A stretch of 64,000 bases of DNA from positions 3,038,001 through 3,102,000 of the forward strand of contig CAVTGA010000002.1 in NCBI GenBank assembly GCA_963734185.1, written 5' to 3'. The notes under the pieces were generated by a model, which made no database searches, had not been told where the DNA came from, and saw nothing but the letters and a program-made list of their open reading frames with translations. The stretch's first letter is position 1, and every line of letters starts with the position of its first letter. The position numbers and the translations under genes were made by a program. Positions 9,239 through 18,625 of this stretch are shown here, one piece after another. Source of the DNA: PALSA-894 sp963734185. Lineage in GTDB: Bacteria; Pseudomonadota; Alphaproteobacteria; Rhizobiales; Xanthobacteraceae.

Positions 9239-9877
9239 CTATGCTGCCGCATCGGCGGCGGCGTGACGGGTCGCGGCAGCGACATCGTCGGGCGTGTTGA
9301 CGTTGAAGAACGGATCGACCGGCTCGGCCGGCCATTCGGCGATCGCGACCCCGTGGCGTGCGGTCCACACCTCGATCTTGTGCAGGTCTTCGACGGCGAT
9401 TGCGTGGCGCAGGTCGGCGCGCAGCGCGACCGGCCAGAGACCGACCACCGGATGGCGCCAGTCTCCGGACTTGGCGCAGGCGAGCGGCGTGCCGTCGGCT
9501 ACACGCGCCGCATGTAGCCGGACGATGAGATCGCGCGGCAGGAACGGGCAATCGCCGGGGACGCTCGCGAGCCATTCCACGCCCGGGCGATGGTTCGCCG
9601 CCCAGTCGAGGCCGGCGAGGATTCCCGCGAGCGGACCGGCGAAGTCGGGAATATCGTCGGCGACGACCGGCAGGCCGTAGGGCGCAAAGCGCGCCGGATC
9701 TCCGTTGGCGTTGATGACAAGGCCGGCGCATTGCGGTGCGACACGCGCGATCGTGCGCTCCAGGATGGTCGCGCTGCCGATGCGGATCAGCGCCTTGTCT
9801 CCGCCGCCCATGCGGCGCGCGAGCCCGCCGGCGAGAATCAGGCCAAGGGTGGCGGCGTGGCCGCCACTAGTCGTCAT
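9239..9877 (-). CDS. mobA: molybdenum cofactor guanylyltransferase MobA
   Basis: Transfers GMP from GTP to molybdenum-molybdopterin to give MGD. The 212-residue product has the nucleotidyltransferase signature LGLILAGGLARRMGGGDKAL near the N-terminus, VVADDIPDFAGPLAGIL, the metal-binding SVPGDCPFLP, and ends with PFFNVNTPDD. I chose the ATG at 9877 because the homologous region begins there; it overlaps the end of fdhD by 11 bp, so the two genes are coupled. It completes the set of MGD genes around this formate dehydrogenase. Confidence 0.93.
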   Translation of the reverse strand: MTTSGGHAATLGLILAGGLARRMGGGDKALIRIGSATILERTIARVAPQCAGLVINANGDPARFAPYGLPVVADDIPDFAGPLAGILAGLDWAANHRPGVEWLASVPGDCPFLPRDLIVRLHAARVADGTPLACAKSGDWRHPVVGLWPVALRADLRHAIAVEDLHKIEVWTARHGVAIAEWPAEPVDPFFNVNTPDDVAAATRHAAADAAA

Positions 9878-10766
9878 GCACGGCCGCCTTGCGCCGATGC
9901 TTGCCGCTCTCCTCCTCGACATAGGCGAGGTCCTGGTCGAACACGATGCGGTCCTCGCCGGCGAGCGCGATGAAGCGCTTGCCGCGCGCGCGGCCGATCA
10001 GGGTGAGGCCGGCCTTGCGCGCAAGCTCGACGCCCCAGGCGGTGAAGCCCGAGCGCGAGACCAGGATCGGGATGCCCATGCGCACGGTCTTGATCACCAT
10101 CTCGGAGGTGAGGCGGCCGGTCGTATAGAAGATCTTGTCGTGCGCGGCGACGCGGTTCTGGAACATCCAGCCGGCGATCTTGTCGACCGCATTGTGGCGC
10201 CCGACGTCCTCCATGTAGACCAGCGGCCGGTCGCTTTGCGCCAGCACGCAGCCGTGGATCGCGCCGGCCTCGAGATAGAGCGAAGGCGTGGTGTTGATCT
10301 TATGGGTCAGCGTGTAGAGCCAGGAGGTGCGTAAGATCGCAGGCGGAAGGGCGGCGTTCTCGATCACTTCCATCAGGTCGCCGAACACGGTGCCCTGGGC
10401 GCAGCCGGAAGTCTGCACCTTCTTCTTGAGCTTCTCCTCGTAGTCGGTCGCGCGCTCGGTGCGCACGACGGCGACCGCCAGATCCTCGTCGTAGTCGACC
10501 CCGGTGACGACGTCGTCGCTCTTCAGCATGCTCTGATTGAGCAGATAGCCGATGGCGAGATAGTCGGGATAGTCGCCGATCGTCATCGCGGTGACGATCT
10601 CCTGGGCGTTCAGATAGATGGTCAGCGCGCGCTCGACCGTGACCGAGGTGGTGATCGGTTCCCCGGACTGATTGACGCCGGAGACGCGCTCGGTCAGCCG
10701 CGGGTCCGCCGGATCGGGGCGGATCAGGTACTCGGCGGCCGGTTCGGCGACTTTGGCTTGGCTCAT
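9867..10766 (-). CDS. fdhD: formate dehydrogenase accessory sulfurtransferase FdhD
   Basis: FdhD passes sulfur from a cysteine desulfurase to the molybdenum cofactor and is needed for formate dehydrogenase activity. The 299-residue protein has the internal YLIRPDPADPRLTERVSGVN lead, the mobile loop TSGCAQG at about residues 126-132 with the active cysteine, the YMEDVGRHNAVDKI motif, and TGRLTSEMVIKTVRMGIP. It is transcribed towards mobA and away from the toxin-antitoxin pair, convergent with the fdh operon whose product it activates. Confidence 0.95.
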   Translation of the reverse strand: MSQAKVAEPAAEYLIRPDPADPRLTERVSGVNQSGEPITTSVTVERALTIYLNAQEIVTAMTIGDYPDYLAIGYLLNQSMLKSDDVVTGVDYDEDLAVAVVRTERATDYEEKLKKKVQTSGCAQGTVFGDLMEVIENAALPPAILRTSWLYTLTHKINTTPSLYLEAGAIHGCVLAQSDRPLVYMEDVGRHNAVDKIAGWMFQNRVAAHDKIFYTTGRLTSEMVIKTVRMGIPILVSRSGFTAWGVELARKAGLTLIGRARGKRFIALAGEDRIVFDQDLAYVEEESGKHRRKAAVHDD

Positions 10767-10867
10767 CGGGGCGCTTTCCCAGATTCCCGGGGAGAATATA
10801 GGCGTCCGGGCCGGTGCGCCTAATCGGCCAAACCGCCGATCTTGCCCTGAGCGATCGAGACCGTTAT

Positions 10868-10887
10868 GTTATAATGATTGTTATAAC
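10868..10887. promoter_or_regulatory. inverted-repeat operator upstream of the abrB-doc pair
   Basis: GTTATAA-TGATTG-TTATAAC is a perfect 7-bp inverted repeat with a 6-bp spacer, 11 bp before the antitoxin start, in an AT-rich patch within GC-rich DNA. It can also serve as a -10 region. This is where an autoregulating AbrB-type antitoxin would be expected to bind. Confidence 0.65.
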
Positions 10888-10898
10888 GCGAGGCCGCC

Positions 10899-11123
10899 AT
10901 GATCAAGCTCAAGGTCACCAAGATCGGCAATTCGCTTGGCGTGATCTTGCCGAAGGAGGCGCTCGCGCGGCTCAAGGTGGAGCAGGGGGACTCGGTGTTC
11001 CTGACCGAATTGCCCGATGGCTATCGCGTCATTTCGTTCGACGAGACGATCGTAGCGCAGGTCAACGAAGGCCGTGACTTCATGCGCGAGTTCCGTGAGA
11101 CCTTCCGGGCGCTGGCGAAATGA
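10899..11123 (+). CDS. AbrB/MazE-type antitoxin
   Basis: A 74-residue swapped-hairpin AbrB DNA-binding protein: KLKVTKIGNSLGVILPKEAL at the N-terminus is the DNA-binding half, followed by VEQGDSVFLTELPDGYRVI. The C-terminal 30 residues (FMREFRETFRALAK) would wrap and block the toxin. It overlaps the following Doc gene by 4 bp. Pairing of an AbrB-fold antitoxin with a Fic/Doc toxin is a known arrangement. The upstream palindrome suggests autoregulation. Confidence 0.88.
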   Translation: MIKLKVTKIGNSLGVILPKEALARLKVEQGDSVFLTELPDGYRVISFDETIVAQVNEGRDFMREFRETFRALAK

Positions 11124-11512
11124 CCGAGCCGCGTTGGATCGATAAACGCGCGCTCCTGCTCCTGCATGATGAAGACCTGGCCGAACATGGTGGCCTACCG
11201 GGGCTGCGGGATGAGGGGCTGCTGGACTCCGCGTTGGCGCGGCCGCTGAACCTATTGGCGTATGGCGAACCGAGCATGGCGGCGCTGGCCGCCGCATATG
11301 CGTTCGGCATCGCCCGCAATCATCCGTTCAACGACGGGAACAAGCGTGCCGCCTTCCTGTCCGCGGGTCTTTTCCTCGGGATCAACGAGATCAGCTTCGA
11401 ACCGGACAAGGTTGAGGCGGTTCAGGTCTTCCTCGCCCTCGCGGCGGGCGAGATCGCGGAAGAGGAACTGGCGGCGTGGATCGACCGCAACAGCCGCAAG
11501 CGCCGGAAATGA
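11120..11512 (+). CDS. doc: death-on-curing (Doc/Fic) family toxin
   Basis: A 130-residue Fic-fold toxin. Doc proteins phosphorylate elongation factor EF-Tu and stop translation. The motif HPFNDGNKRAAFLSAGLFL at about residues 67-85 is the complete Doc active site (HxFx[D/N]GNKR), so the enzyme looks functional. The N-terminal RALLLLHDEDLAEHGG and GLRDEGLLDSAL also match the family. It is co-translated with the AbrB antitoxin. Confidence 0.92.
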   Translation: MTEPRWIDKRALLLLHDEDLAEHGGLPGLRDEGLLDSALARPLNLLAYGEPSMAALAAAYAFGIARNHPFNDGNKRAAFLSAGLFLGINEISFEPDKVEAVQVFLALAAGEIAEEELAAWIDRNSRKRRK

Positions 11513-11516
11513 TGGT

Positions 11517-11717
11517 TCAGGCCGAAGCCTTGGCCAGCCCGATGCCGAGGCCGTCCGAGGACGATGCCGGCGCATTCTTGGCCTGCCACTTCGGCCCAGG
11601 GCCGCGCATGTAGTGACGCTCGGGGCGGTAGTCGCCGCGCAGGTCCTTGGTCAGGGTCCGCCACAGGTCGGCGACCGCGGTTTTGAGGCTCGGTACCTTT
11701 CTGTTGGTCTGGGCCAT
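11517..11717 (-). CDS. small basic protein of unknown function
   Basis: A possible 66-residue protein (MAQTNRKVPSLKTAVADLW at the start, then KDLRGDYRPERHYMRGPGP) with no membrane segment or known domain. It is convergent with the doc gene, 4 bp from its stop. The start has only a weak purine-rich site (aaggacc). The regular, non-repetitive sequence with W, Y and F residues makes coding plausible. Confidence 0.5.
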   Translation of the reverse strand: MAQTNRKVPSLKTAVADLWRTLTKDLRGDYRPERHYMRGPGPKWQAKNAPASSSDGLGIGLAKASA

Positions 11718-12141
11718 GACGAGGGTCCTTGTCTTCCTGACGGTCGTTGCCGACCGCTTCTTGGTCGCGGCGCAATGCGCCCTGGTTCAGCAGCGATGAT
11801 CGGCCGCAATTCGTTAAAAACTGGTACAAATTCGCCGGCGTATTGCTCCGATCGGTAGTCACCCTTTCCGGAAAGTTACGCAGTTCGCGAAAATCTACGG
11901 CTCTGCCGCAACGATGTTTCGTCGCGCCGTATCGGCTCGCGATCATGTGAGGGTGAATGGGCCGGCAGGTCGCGCGGGCCGCCCTGAACGCGTCCACGGG
12001 CGATACAACATTCCACGCGCGGCAATACAATGTATTGCCCGAGGACGCAGGTTCCTTACGGCGCCGATGCGATGGAGTGCGCGCAGCATCCGGGTTACGC
12101 TGGGGATGTCGATTCGTGGTGCACAACAGCGAGGTGATGCG
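11718..12141. other. gene-free stretch of about 420 bp
   Basis: Between the small basic protein and the secreted protein at 12142. The part at 11800-11900 is AT-richer than its surroundings (aattcgttaaaaactgg) and probably holds the promoters for the two divergent flanking genes. I see no gene, tRNA or clear terminator in it. Confidence 0.5.
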
Positions 12142-12519
12142 ATGCGCACAGGATTACGCTACGGGCTGCTCTCGGCTCTGCTGACCATGGGCCTTGGCCT
12201 GAGCAGCGCCGAAGCCTTCGTCGCTCAACCCAGCCTGCTGGGAGCGCAGATCGAGTCCGCCGCGACGCCCGCCGCCATGTGCGGCCGTACCTGCCGCAGC
12301 GGCGGCCGCTACATCCCCGGCCCGCCCAGCGTCTGCTACCAGAATGGCCTGGAGTATTGCGGGCCCTCGCGCGACCGCGGGCCGCCGCCGGCCGTCGTGG
12401 TGCGGCCGGTGCCGGGCGTGCAGCTCGTGGTTCCGCAAGGGCGGCCGCGGAGTAGCTGCCGCACGATTACGACCCAGCGGCCCGACGGCAGCGTGCGCAC
12501 GGTCCAACGCTGCGACTGA
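12142..12519 (+). CDS. secreted cysteine-containing protein of unknown function
   Basis: A 125-residue protein with a clear signal peptide (YGLLSALLTMGLGLSSAEAF) and a mature part with paired cysteines (MCGRTCRSGGRY, VCYQNGLEYCG, SSCRTI, VQRCD). There are six cysteines, which suggests disulfide bonding in the periplasm. A proline-rich linker lies in the middle. I chose ATG 12142, preceded by gaggtgatg, because the signal peptide begins there. No family recognised. Confidence 0.65.
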   Translation: MRTGLRYGLLSALLTMGLGLSSAEAFVAQPSLLGAQIESAATPAAMCGRTCRSGGRYIPGPPSVCYQNGLEYCGPSRDRGPPPAVVVRPVPGVQLVVPQGRPRSSCRTITTQRPDGSVRTVQRCD

Positions 12520-12704
12520 GCCATCCGGCGTATGCCGCGTAGTCCGGCCCCGGGGTGGAGCTAGCTCCATCCCGGCGCCGCCGTGGCTTGATTTCGGCCG
12601 CCCTCAGGCATGACCCGCCTTGTCCTTGCTGCGCGCGAGGGCTACATCAGCGCCGACTTCCCGACATCGGCGCCGACGGGCGCCCGCGGACAGAGGGCAG
12701 GGCG

Positions 12705-14357
<1,653 letters not shown>

Positions 14358-14366
14358 TGCTGGCAA

Positions 14367-14585
14367 TCAGCCCTTCGCCAGCGCGTCGATCTCCGCGTCG
14401 GTCGGGAAACGGCCGAGTGCCTTCTTGGAGAATTTGAGCCGGCCATCGACCATGATCTCGAACACGCCGCCGCTCGAGCGGACCAGTTCGACATCGGCAC
14501 GGCCAAGCTTGCGCAGTCGTGCCCTCGCACCGAGGGCTTGGGGCTCGTAATTTCAACTGACGCAGTAGTGGATGACGATCTTCAT
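14367..14585 (-). CDS. SelW-like (Rdx family) selenoprotein with in-frame TGA
   Basis: A 72-residue thioredoxin-fold protein if the TGA at 14555-14553 (codon 11) is read as selenocysteine. The N-terminus is MKIVIHYCVS, then Sec, then NYEPQALG, which gives the Rdx redox motif CxxU followed by the NYxPxA stretch seen in bacterial SelW-like proteins. The C-terminal half, SSGGVFEIMVDG followed by FSKKALGRFPTDAEI, is the standard Rdx signature. The family acts as a thiol oxidoreductase. A perfect hairpin begins 15 nt after the TGA and matches a bacterial SECIS. No Sec machinery genes lie in this window. The alternative is a cysteine codon (TGC) mutated or misread as TGA. Confidence 0.8.
14521..14537 (-). 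promoter_or_regulatory. putative bacterial SECIS hairpin
   Basis: On the minus strand GCCCTCG-GTG-CGAGGGC forms a perfect 7-bp stem with a triloop that begins with G. The loop starts 22 nt after the TGA of the SelW-like gene, inside the 16-37 nt range known for bacterial SECIS elements, which also need a G early in the apical loop. An outer CCAAG/CTTGG pairing could extend the structure. Confidence 0.7.
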
Positions 14586-14725
14586 CGCGTGCTCCTGATC
14601 CTGCGACAATAGCAGCCGCGTGCGCGGTTCGCCATACGCGCATGAAATCCTGTGGTCGCGCCGCCCCGCGGGCGAATCAAATATAAGTGGCTAGGCCGGC
14701 AGTGCCGGCGCGGAGGGTTTTTCCG

Positions 14726-15307
14726 ATGTCGATGGCAGCCGATGACCCGGTTCCGCCGAAGGAGTTCCAGGGCCTGCGGCCGCTGCCGCAGCTCATCTTC
14801 GGTTCGCGCTGGCTGCAGCTCCCGCTCTATGTCGGGCTGATCGTCGCCCAGGGGGTCTATGTCATCCTGTTCCTCAAGGAGCTTTGGCATCTCGTTCTCG
14901 GCGCCATGAAGTTCAGCGAGCAGGAGATCATGCTGGTGGTGCTCGGCCTGATCGATGTGGTGATGATCTCCAACCTCCTGATCATGGTGATCGTCGGCGG
15001 CTACGAGACGTTCGTGTCGCGGCTCGAGCTGGAGAAGCACCCGGATTCACCCGAGTGGCTGAGCCACGTCAACGCCAGCGTGCTCAAGATCAAGCTCGCC
15101 ATGGCGATCATCGGCATCTCCTCGATCCATCTCTTGCGCACGTTCATCTATGCCGGCTCGCTCGGCAAGGAAGGCAACCCGTTCACCGAGACCGGCGTGA
15201 TGTGGCAGGCGATCATCCACACCATCTTCATCGCGTCGGCGATCGGCATCGCCGGGGTCGAACGGCTCAGCCAGCCGGTCTATGTCGGGGGCAAGACTCA
15301 CGATTAG
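14726..15307 (+). CDS. UPF0114 / YqhA family membrane protein
   Basis: A 193-residue inner membrane protein with about four predicted helices (VGLIVAQGVYVILFL, VVLGLIDVVMISNLLIMVI, KLAMAIIGISSIHLL, IIHTIFIASAIGIAGV). The conserved IVGGYETFVSRL and the early FGSRWLQLPLY are family marks. YqhA-type proteins have no established function. I chose ATG 14726 behind cggagg. It is divergent from the SelW-like gene. Confidence 0.85.
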   Translation: MSMAADDPVPPKEFQGLRPLPQLIFGSRWLQLPLYVGLIVAQGVYVILFLKELWHLVLGAMKFSEQEIMLVVLGLIDVVMISNLLIMVIVGGYETFVSRLELEKHPDSPEWLSHVNASVLKIKLAMAIIGISSIHLLRTFIYAGSLGKEGNPFTETGVMWQAIIHTIFIASAIGIAGVERLSQPVYVGGKTHD

Positions 15308-15312
15308 CACGC

Positions 15313-16527
15313 ATGCGGATTGCCGCACTGATCCTGATTTTCCTTTTTGCGTCACCTCGGGCGCACGGTGCTGATGCGGCATTCGAGAAGTGGCTATCCG
15401 GCCTGTGGCCGGCCGCGCAACAGCGCGGCATCTCGCGCGCGACCTTCGACGCGGCGACGCGCGGACTCGAGCCCGATCTCACATTGCCCGATCTGCTCAT
15501 CCCGGGCCGGCCGGACCGGCAGCCGGCGCAGCCGGAGTTCGTTCAGACGCCGGCCGACTACCTGAAAGAATCGACGATCGCCCACCTCGCCGCACAGGGA
15601 CGCATGCTCGCGAGCGGGCATCGGGCAACGCTCGCCCGCATCGAGCAACAGTATGGCGTGCCCGGGACGATCGTGCTCGCGATCTGGGGACGCGAGACCA
15701 ATTATGGCGCGGCGAAGCTTCCCCACGACGCCGTGCGCGCGCTCGCCACGCAGGCCTGGCTCGGCCGGCGCAAGGAGCAGTTCCGCGAGGAATTCCTGCT
15801 CGCGCTCAAGATGCTGCAGGAAGGCCAGGTCAAGCGCGCCGACATGCGCTCGTCCTGGGCCGGCGCCATGGGCCATCCGCAGGTGCTGCCTTCCGGCTTC
15901 TACAAATATGCTGTCGACTTCGACGGCGACGGCCGGCGCAACATCTGGTCCTCGGTGCCCGACGCGCTTGCCACCATCGCGAACCACCTGGTCGAGCTTG
16001 GCTGGCGGCGCGGCCGCGGCTGGGCCTACGAGGTGCGGGTGCCGAAGGGCGTGGACTGCACGATCGCCGAGCCTGGGCGAGCCGCGCCGGTCACGGAGTG
16101 GCTGGGAAGCGGCTACGGGCCGACCCATGGAAGCAAGATCGGCACGGGCGATCTGGCCGAGCAGGCATCGCTGCTATTGCCGCAGGGAATCCATGGGCCG
16201 GGCTTCCTGACGCTGAAGAACTATTACGCGCTCAAGGACTACAATTATTCCGATCTCTATGTGCTGTTCGTCGGACACTTGAGCGACCGCATCGCCGGCG
16301 CGCGACCGTTCGAGGCGCCATGGAGCAAGGCCGCGCAGTTGCGCAGCGCGCAGGTCGAAGCCATGCAGCGCAATCTGACTCGGCTCGGGCTCTACAACGA
16401 CAAGATCGACGGCAAGGCCGGCATGCTGACCCGCGCCGCGCTCGGTGTCTATCAGAAGGCGAACGGGCTCAAGCTCGATTGCTGGCCGACCCAGGCCGTG
16501 CTCGATCATATGCAGGGCAAGCGGTAG
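15313..16527 (+). CDS. lytic murein transglycosylase, MltB type, with peptidoglycan-binding domain
   Basis: Periplasmic enzyme that cleaves glycan strands of peptidoglycan to 1,6-anhydro products. It has a signal peptide (residues 1-20), the MltB-like catalytic domain with GRETNYGAAK (catalytic Glu) and MRSSWAGAMGHPQVLPSGFY, which resembles the SWAGAMGxxQFxP consensus with H and V at usual Q and F sites, and a C-terminal PG_binding_1 domain (QRNLTRLGLYNDKIDGKAG) from about residue 345. Total 404 residues. It follows the YqhA-like gene by 5 bp, so may be cotranscribed. Confidence 0.92.
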   Translation: MRIAALILIFLFASPRAHGADAAFEKWLSGLWPAAQQRGISRATFDAATRGLEPDLTLPDLLIPGRPDRQPAQPEFVQTPADYLKESTIAHLAAQGRMLASGHRATLARIEQQYGVPGTIVLAIWGRETNYGAAKLPHDAVRALATQAWLGRRKEQFREEFLLALKMLQEGQVKRADMRSSWAGAMGHPQVLPSGFYKYAVDFDGDGRRNIWSSVPDALATIANHLVELGWRRGRGWAYEVRVPKGVDCTIAEPGRAAPVTEWLGSGYGPTHGSKIGTGDLAEQASLLLPQGIHGPGFLTLKNYYALKDYNYSDLYVLFVGHLSDRIAGARPFEAPWSKAAQLRSAQVEAMQRNLTRLGLYNDKIDGKAGMLTRAALGVYQKANGLKLDCWPTQAVLDHMQGKR

Positions 16528-16543
16528 ACGTCGCAAATGAAAA

Positions 16544-16570
16544 CCCGGCGGCGCTTGCGCGCTCGCCGGG
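16544..16570. terminator. bidirectional hairpin between convergent genes
   Basis: CCCGGCG ... CGCCGGG forms a 7-bp stem flanked by AAAA on the left side. It sits between the transglycosylase gene and the convergent secreted glycine-rich protein and can end both transcripts. Confidence 0.6.
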
Positions 16571-16597
16571 CCTCGAATGTTGAAACCGGGCGCCGGA

Positions 16598-16927
16598 TTA
16601 CGGGCAGAAGAAGCGCGGGCGACCGCGCCAGCCGACGACGTTGCCGAACTGATCGTATACCGGCACGCGCGCCCAGTAGCCGCCCGGGCAGCCGACCGGA
16701 CCGGCCGCGTAATAGCCCGGATAGGCCACGTAGCCTGGCTGCACCACATAGGCCGGGCCGTAGGAATTGGCGATCGCGCCGCCGATGATCGCGCCGGCGG
16801 CGATGCCGCCGAGGATGCCGAGGCCGATGGCGGCGCCGCGGCGTTGCGCGAAGGCGTCGCTCGGCGCGGCCGTGAGCGATACCGCGATCGTCGCGGCGGC
16901 GGCGAGGGCGGTGAGGGTCTTCTTCAT
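16598..16927 (-). CDS. secreted glycine-zipper protein of unknown function
   Basis: A 109-residue protein with a signal peptide (LTALAAAATIAVSLTAAPSDA) and a glycine-rich hydrophobic segment (GLGILGGIAAGAIIGGAIA) that may insert in the outer membrane, followed by a tyrosine/proline-rich tail with two cysteines. Such small glycine-zipper proteins are abundant in Hyphomicrobiales. Function unknown. Confidence 0.75.
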   Translation of the reverse strand: MKKTLTALAAAATIAVSLTAAPSDAFAQRRGAAIGLGILGGIAAGAIIGGAIANSYGPAYVVQPGYVAYPGYYAAGPVGCPGGYWARVPVYDQFGNVVGWRGRPRFFCP

Positions 16928-17205
16928 CAGTCCACCTCGTTGATGCGGCGGTCGGCCGATGCGCCGACGGCTTGAGACCTCGACAGACTATTCGTCTTCG
17001 GGTGTCAAGACATTAGCGCCGGCAATTTGGCCGAAATTTGAACGGGAGGCGGAAAAGATGAATGAAATTGCAGACTTGCCGGGGATTTGGCCGGTTGCGT
17101 TGCAGCAAGCGGCGAATTTCGTTTCGCTGCTTCCGGGCTACACTTGGCGCCGCCTCTGCGACGCCACGCCTCGTACCGACGCCGCCATCAACCCCCGAGG
17201 ACGCC

Positions 17206-17820
17206 ATGCTTGCGATGGATCAGTTTTTTGCCGAACTCGTGGGCGTGGCGGCCGCAGCCGCGAGCCTCTATGCGGCCAATGCACGGACCATCATCCCGCT
17301 GCGCGTGGCCGCCATCGTGGCCAACGCGCTCGCCATGGCCTACAGCTTCATGCACGGCACCTATCCGACCTTCGTGCTCAACGCCGTGCTGCTGCCGCTC
17401 AACGCCTGGCGGCTGCACCAGATGCTCGGCCTCATCCGCGACATCGAAGCCGCGACCAGGAGCGATATGAACGTCGACTGGCTCTTGCCCTATATGCGGC
17501 CGCAGGCCTTCAAGGCGGGCGATACCATCATGATGCGCGGCGAGTATGCGACCGGCGCGTTCTACATCGCGGACGGCGAGGTCGAGATCGTCGAGATCGG
17601 CAAAACCTACGGCAAAGGCACGCTGCTCGGCGAGATCGGCCTGTTCACGCCCGACGGCCGGCGCACCATGACGGCGCGCTGCAGGACCGACGTGCAGGCG
17701 GCGCGCATCGACTACGATCAGTTCAAGGAGCTGTACTTCCAGAATCCGCAGTTCGGCTTCCGCCTGCTGCACCTGATCGTCGCGCGTCTGCAGGCGAGCG
17801 GCGAGCTGCGGCAGGCGTGA
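17206..17820 (+). CDS. membrane protein with cyclic nucleotide-binding domain
   Basis: A 204-residue protein: about three short membrane helices in residues 8-75, then a cyclic nucleotide-binding beta-roll at residues 90-200 (FKAGDTIMMRGEYATGAFYI, GKGTLLGEIGLFTPDGRRTM). The phosphate-binding cassette GEIGLFTPDGRRT is near canonical, so ligand binding is plausible. The layout, membrane helices before a CRP-type roll, resembles Popeye-like proteins of bacteria. The start ATG at 17206 follows gaggac. The next gene, a metallopeptidase, begins 15 bp downstream, which suggests an operon. Confidence 0.8.
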   Translation: MLAMDQFFAELVGVAAAAASLYAANARTIIPLRVAAIVANALAMAYSFMHGTYPTFVLNAVLLPLNAWRLHQMLGLIRDIEAATRSDMNVDWLLPYMRPQAFKAGDTIMMRGEYATGAFYIADGEVEIVEIGKTYGKGTLLGEIGLFTPDGRRTMTARCRTDVQAARIDYDQFKELYFQNPQFGFRLLHLIVARLQASGELRQA

Positions 17821-17835
17821 CTTGAGATCGACGCA

Positions 17836-18522
17836 ATGCCCATTCTCCTTGCGGCAACATTGCTGATCCTGCTCGCGGTCGTGTTCGGACCGCAATGGTG
17901 GGTGCGTCACGTGCTCAAGCGCCACGGCGCCGAGCGGCCGGACCTGCCGGGAACCGGGGCGGAGCTAGCGCGCCACCTGCTGGACGAGGCCGGCCTGCGC
18001 GCCGTCAAGGTCGAGTTGACCGGTGACGGCGACCACTACGACCCCGAGGCGCACGCCGTGCGCCTCCTGCCGCAGCACCATGACGGGCGCTCGATCGCGG
18101 CGGCCGCGGTTGCGGCGCACGAGGTCTCGCACGCGGTCCAGCACGCACGCGGCGAGCGCGCCTTTGCGCGGCGCTACGAGCTGGTGAAGAGCTTGACCTG
18201 GGTCGACCGGCTGGCGAGCGCCGTGCTGCTGCTGGCACCGATCGTGTTCATCATCGTCAAGGCGCCCATTCTCCTGGTGCTGCAGCTCCTCGCCGGCCTC
18301 GCGCTGCTCGCGATCCGCATCGTGGTCCACGTTTTGACCCTGCCGGTCGAGTTCGATGCGAGCTTCGCCAAGGCGCTCCCGGTGCTCGAGCGCGGCTATC
18401 TCGGCGCCGCCGACCTGCCGGCGGCGCGCAGCGTGTTGCGTGCCGCCGCATGGACCTACGTGGCTTCGGCGCTCGCGACCTTGCTCGACCTCGCGCGCTG
18501 GCTGCGCATCTTGAGGATTTGA
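17836..18522 (+). CDS. membrane zinc metallopeptidase, YugP-like
   Basis: A 228-residue integral membrane protein with an N-terminal helix, a zinc-binding HEVSHAVQH motif at about residues 94-102, and two further helices (AVLLLAPIVFIIVKAPILLV and the next). This matches the predicted neutral zinc metallopeptidases of the YugP/DUF zinc family. The preceding DPEAHAVRLLP replaces the family's usual DP..k.v.Ls stretch. Substrates are unknown. It follows the cyclic-nucleotide-domain protein closely. Confidence 0.82.
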   Translation: MPILLAATLLILLAVVFGPQWWVRHVLKRHGAERPDLPGTGAELARHLLDEAGLRAVKVELTGDGDHYDPEAHAVRLLPQHHDGRSIAAAAVAAHEVSHAVQHARGERAFARRYELVKSLTWVDRLASAVLLLAPIVFIIVKAPILLVLQLLAGLALLAIRIVVHVLTLPVEFDASFAKALPVLERGYLGAADLPAARSVLRAAAWTYVASALATLLDLARWLRILRI

Positions 18523-18625
18523 GTGCGACGCATTGTCCGTATGGCGCGGTTGGCTCGGGGCGGAGTGGCGACTATCCTCGGATCGGTGGAAGGCTGGCGA
18601 GGCCGGTGCAAGACGGAGAGAATGC

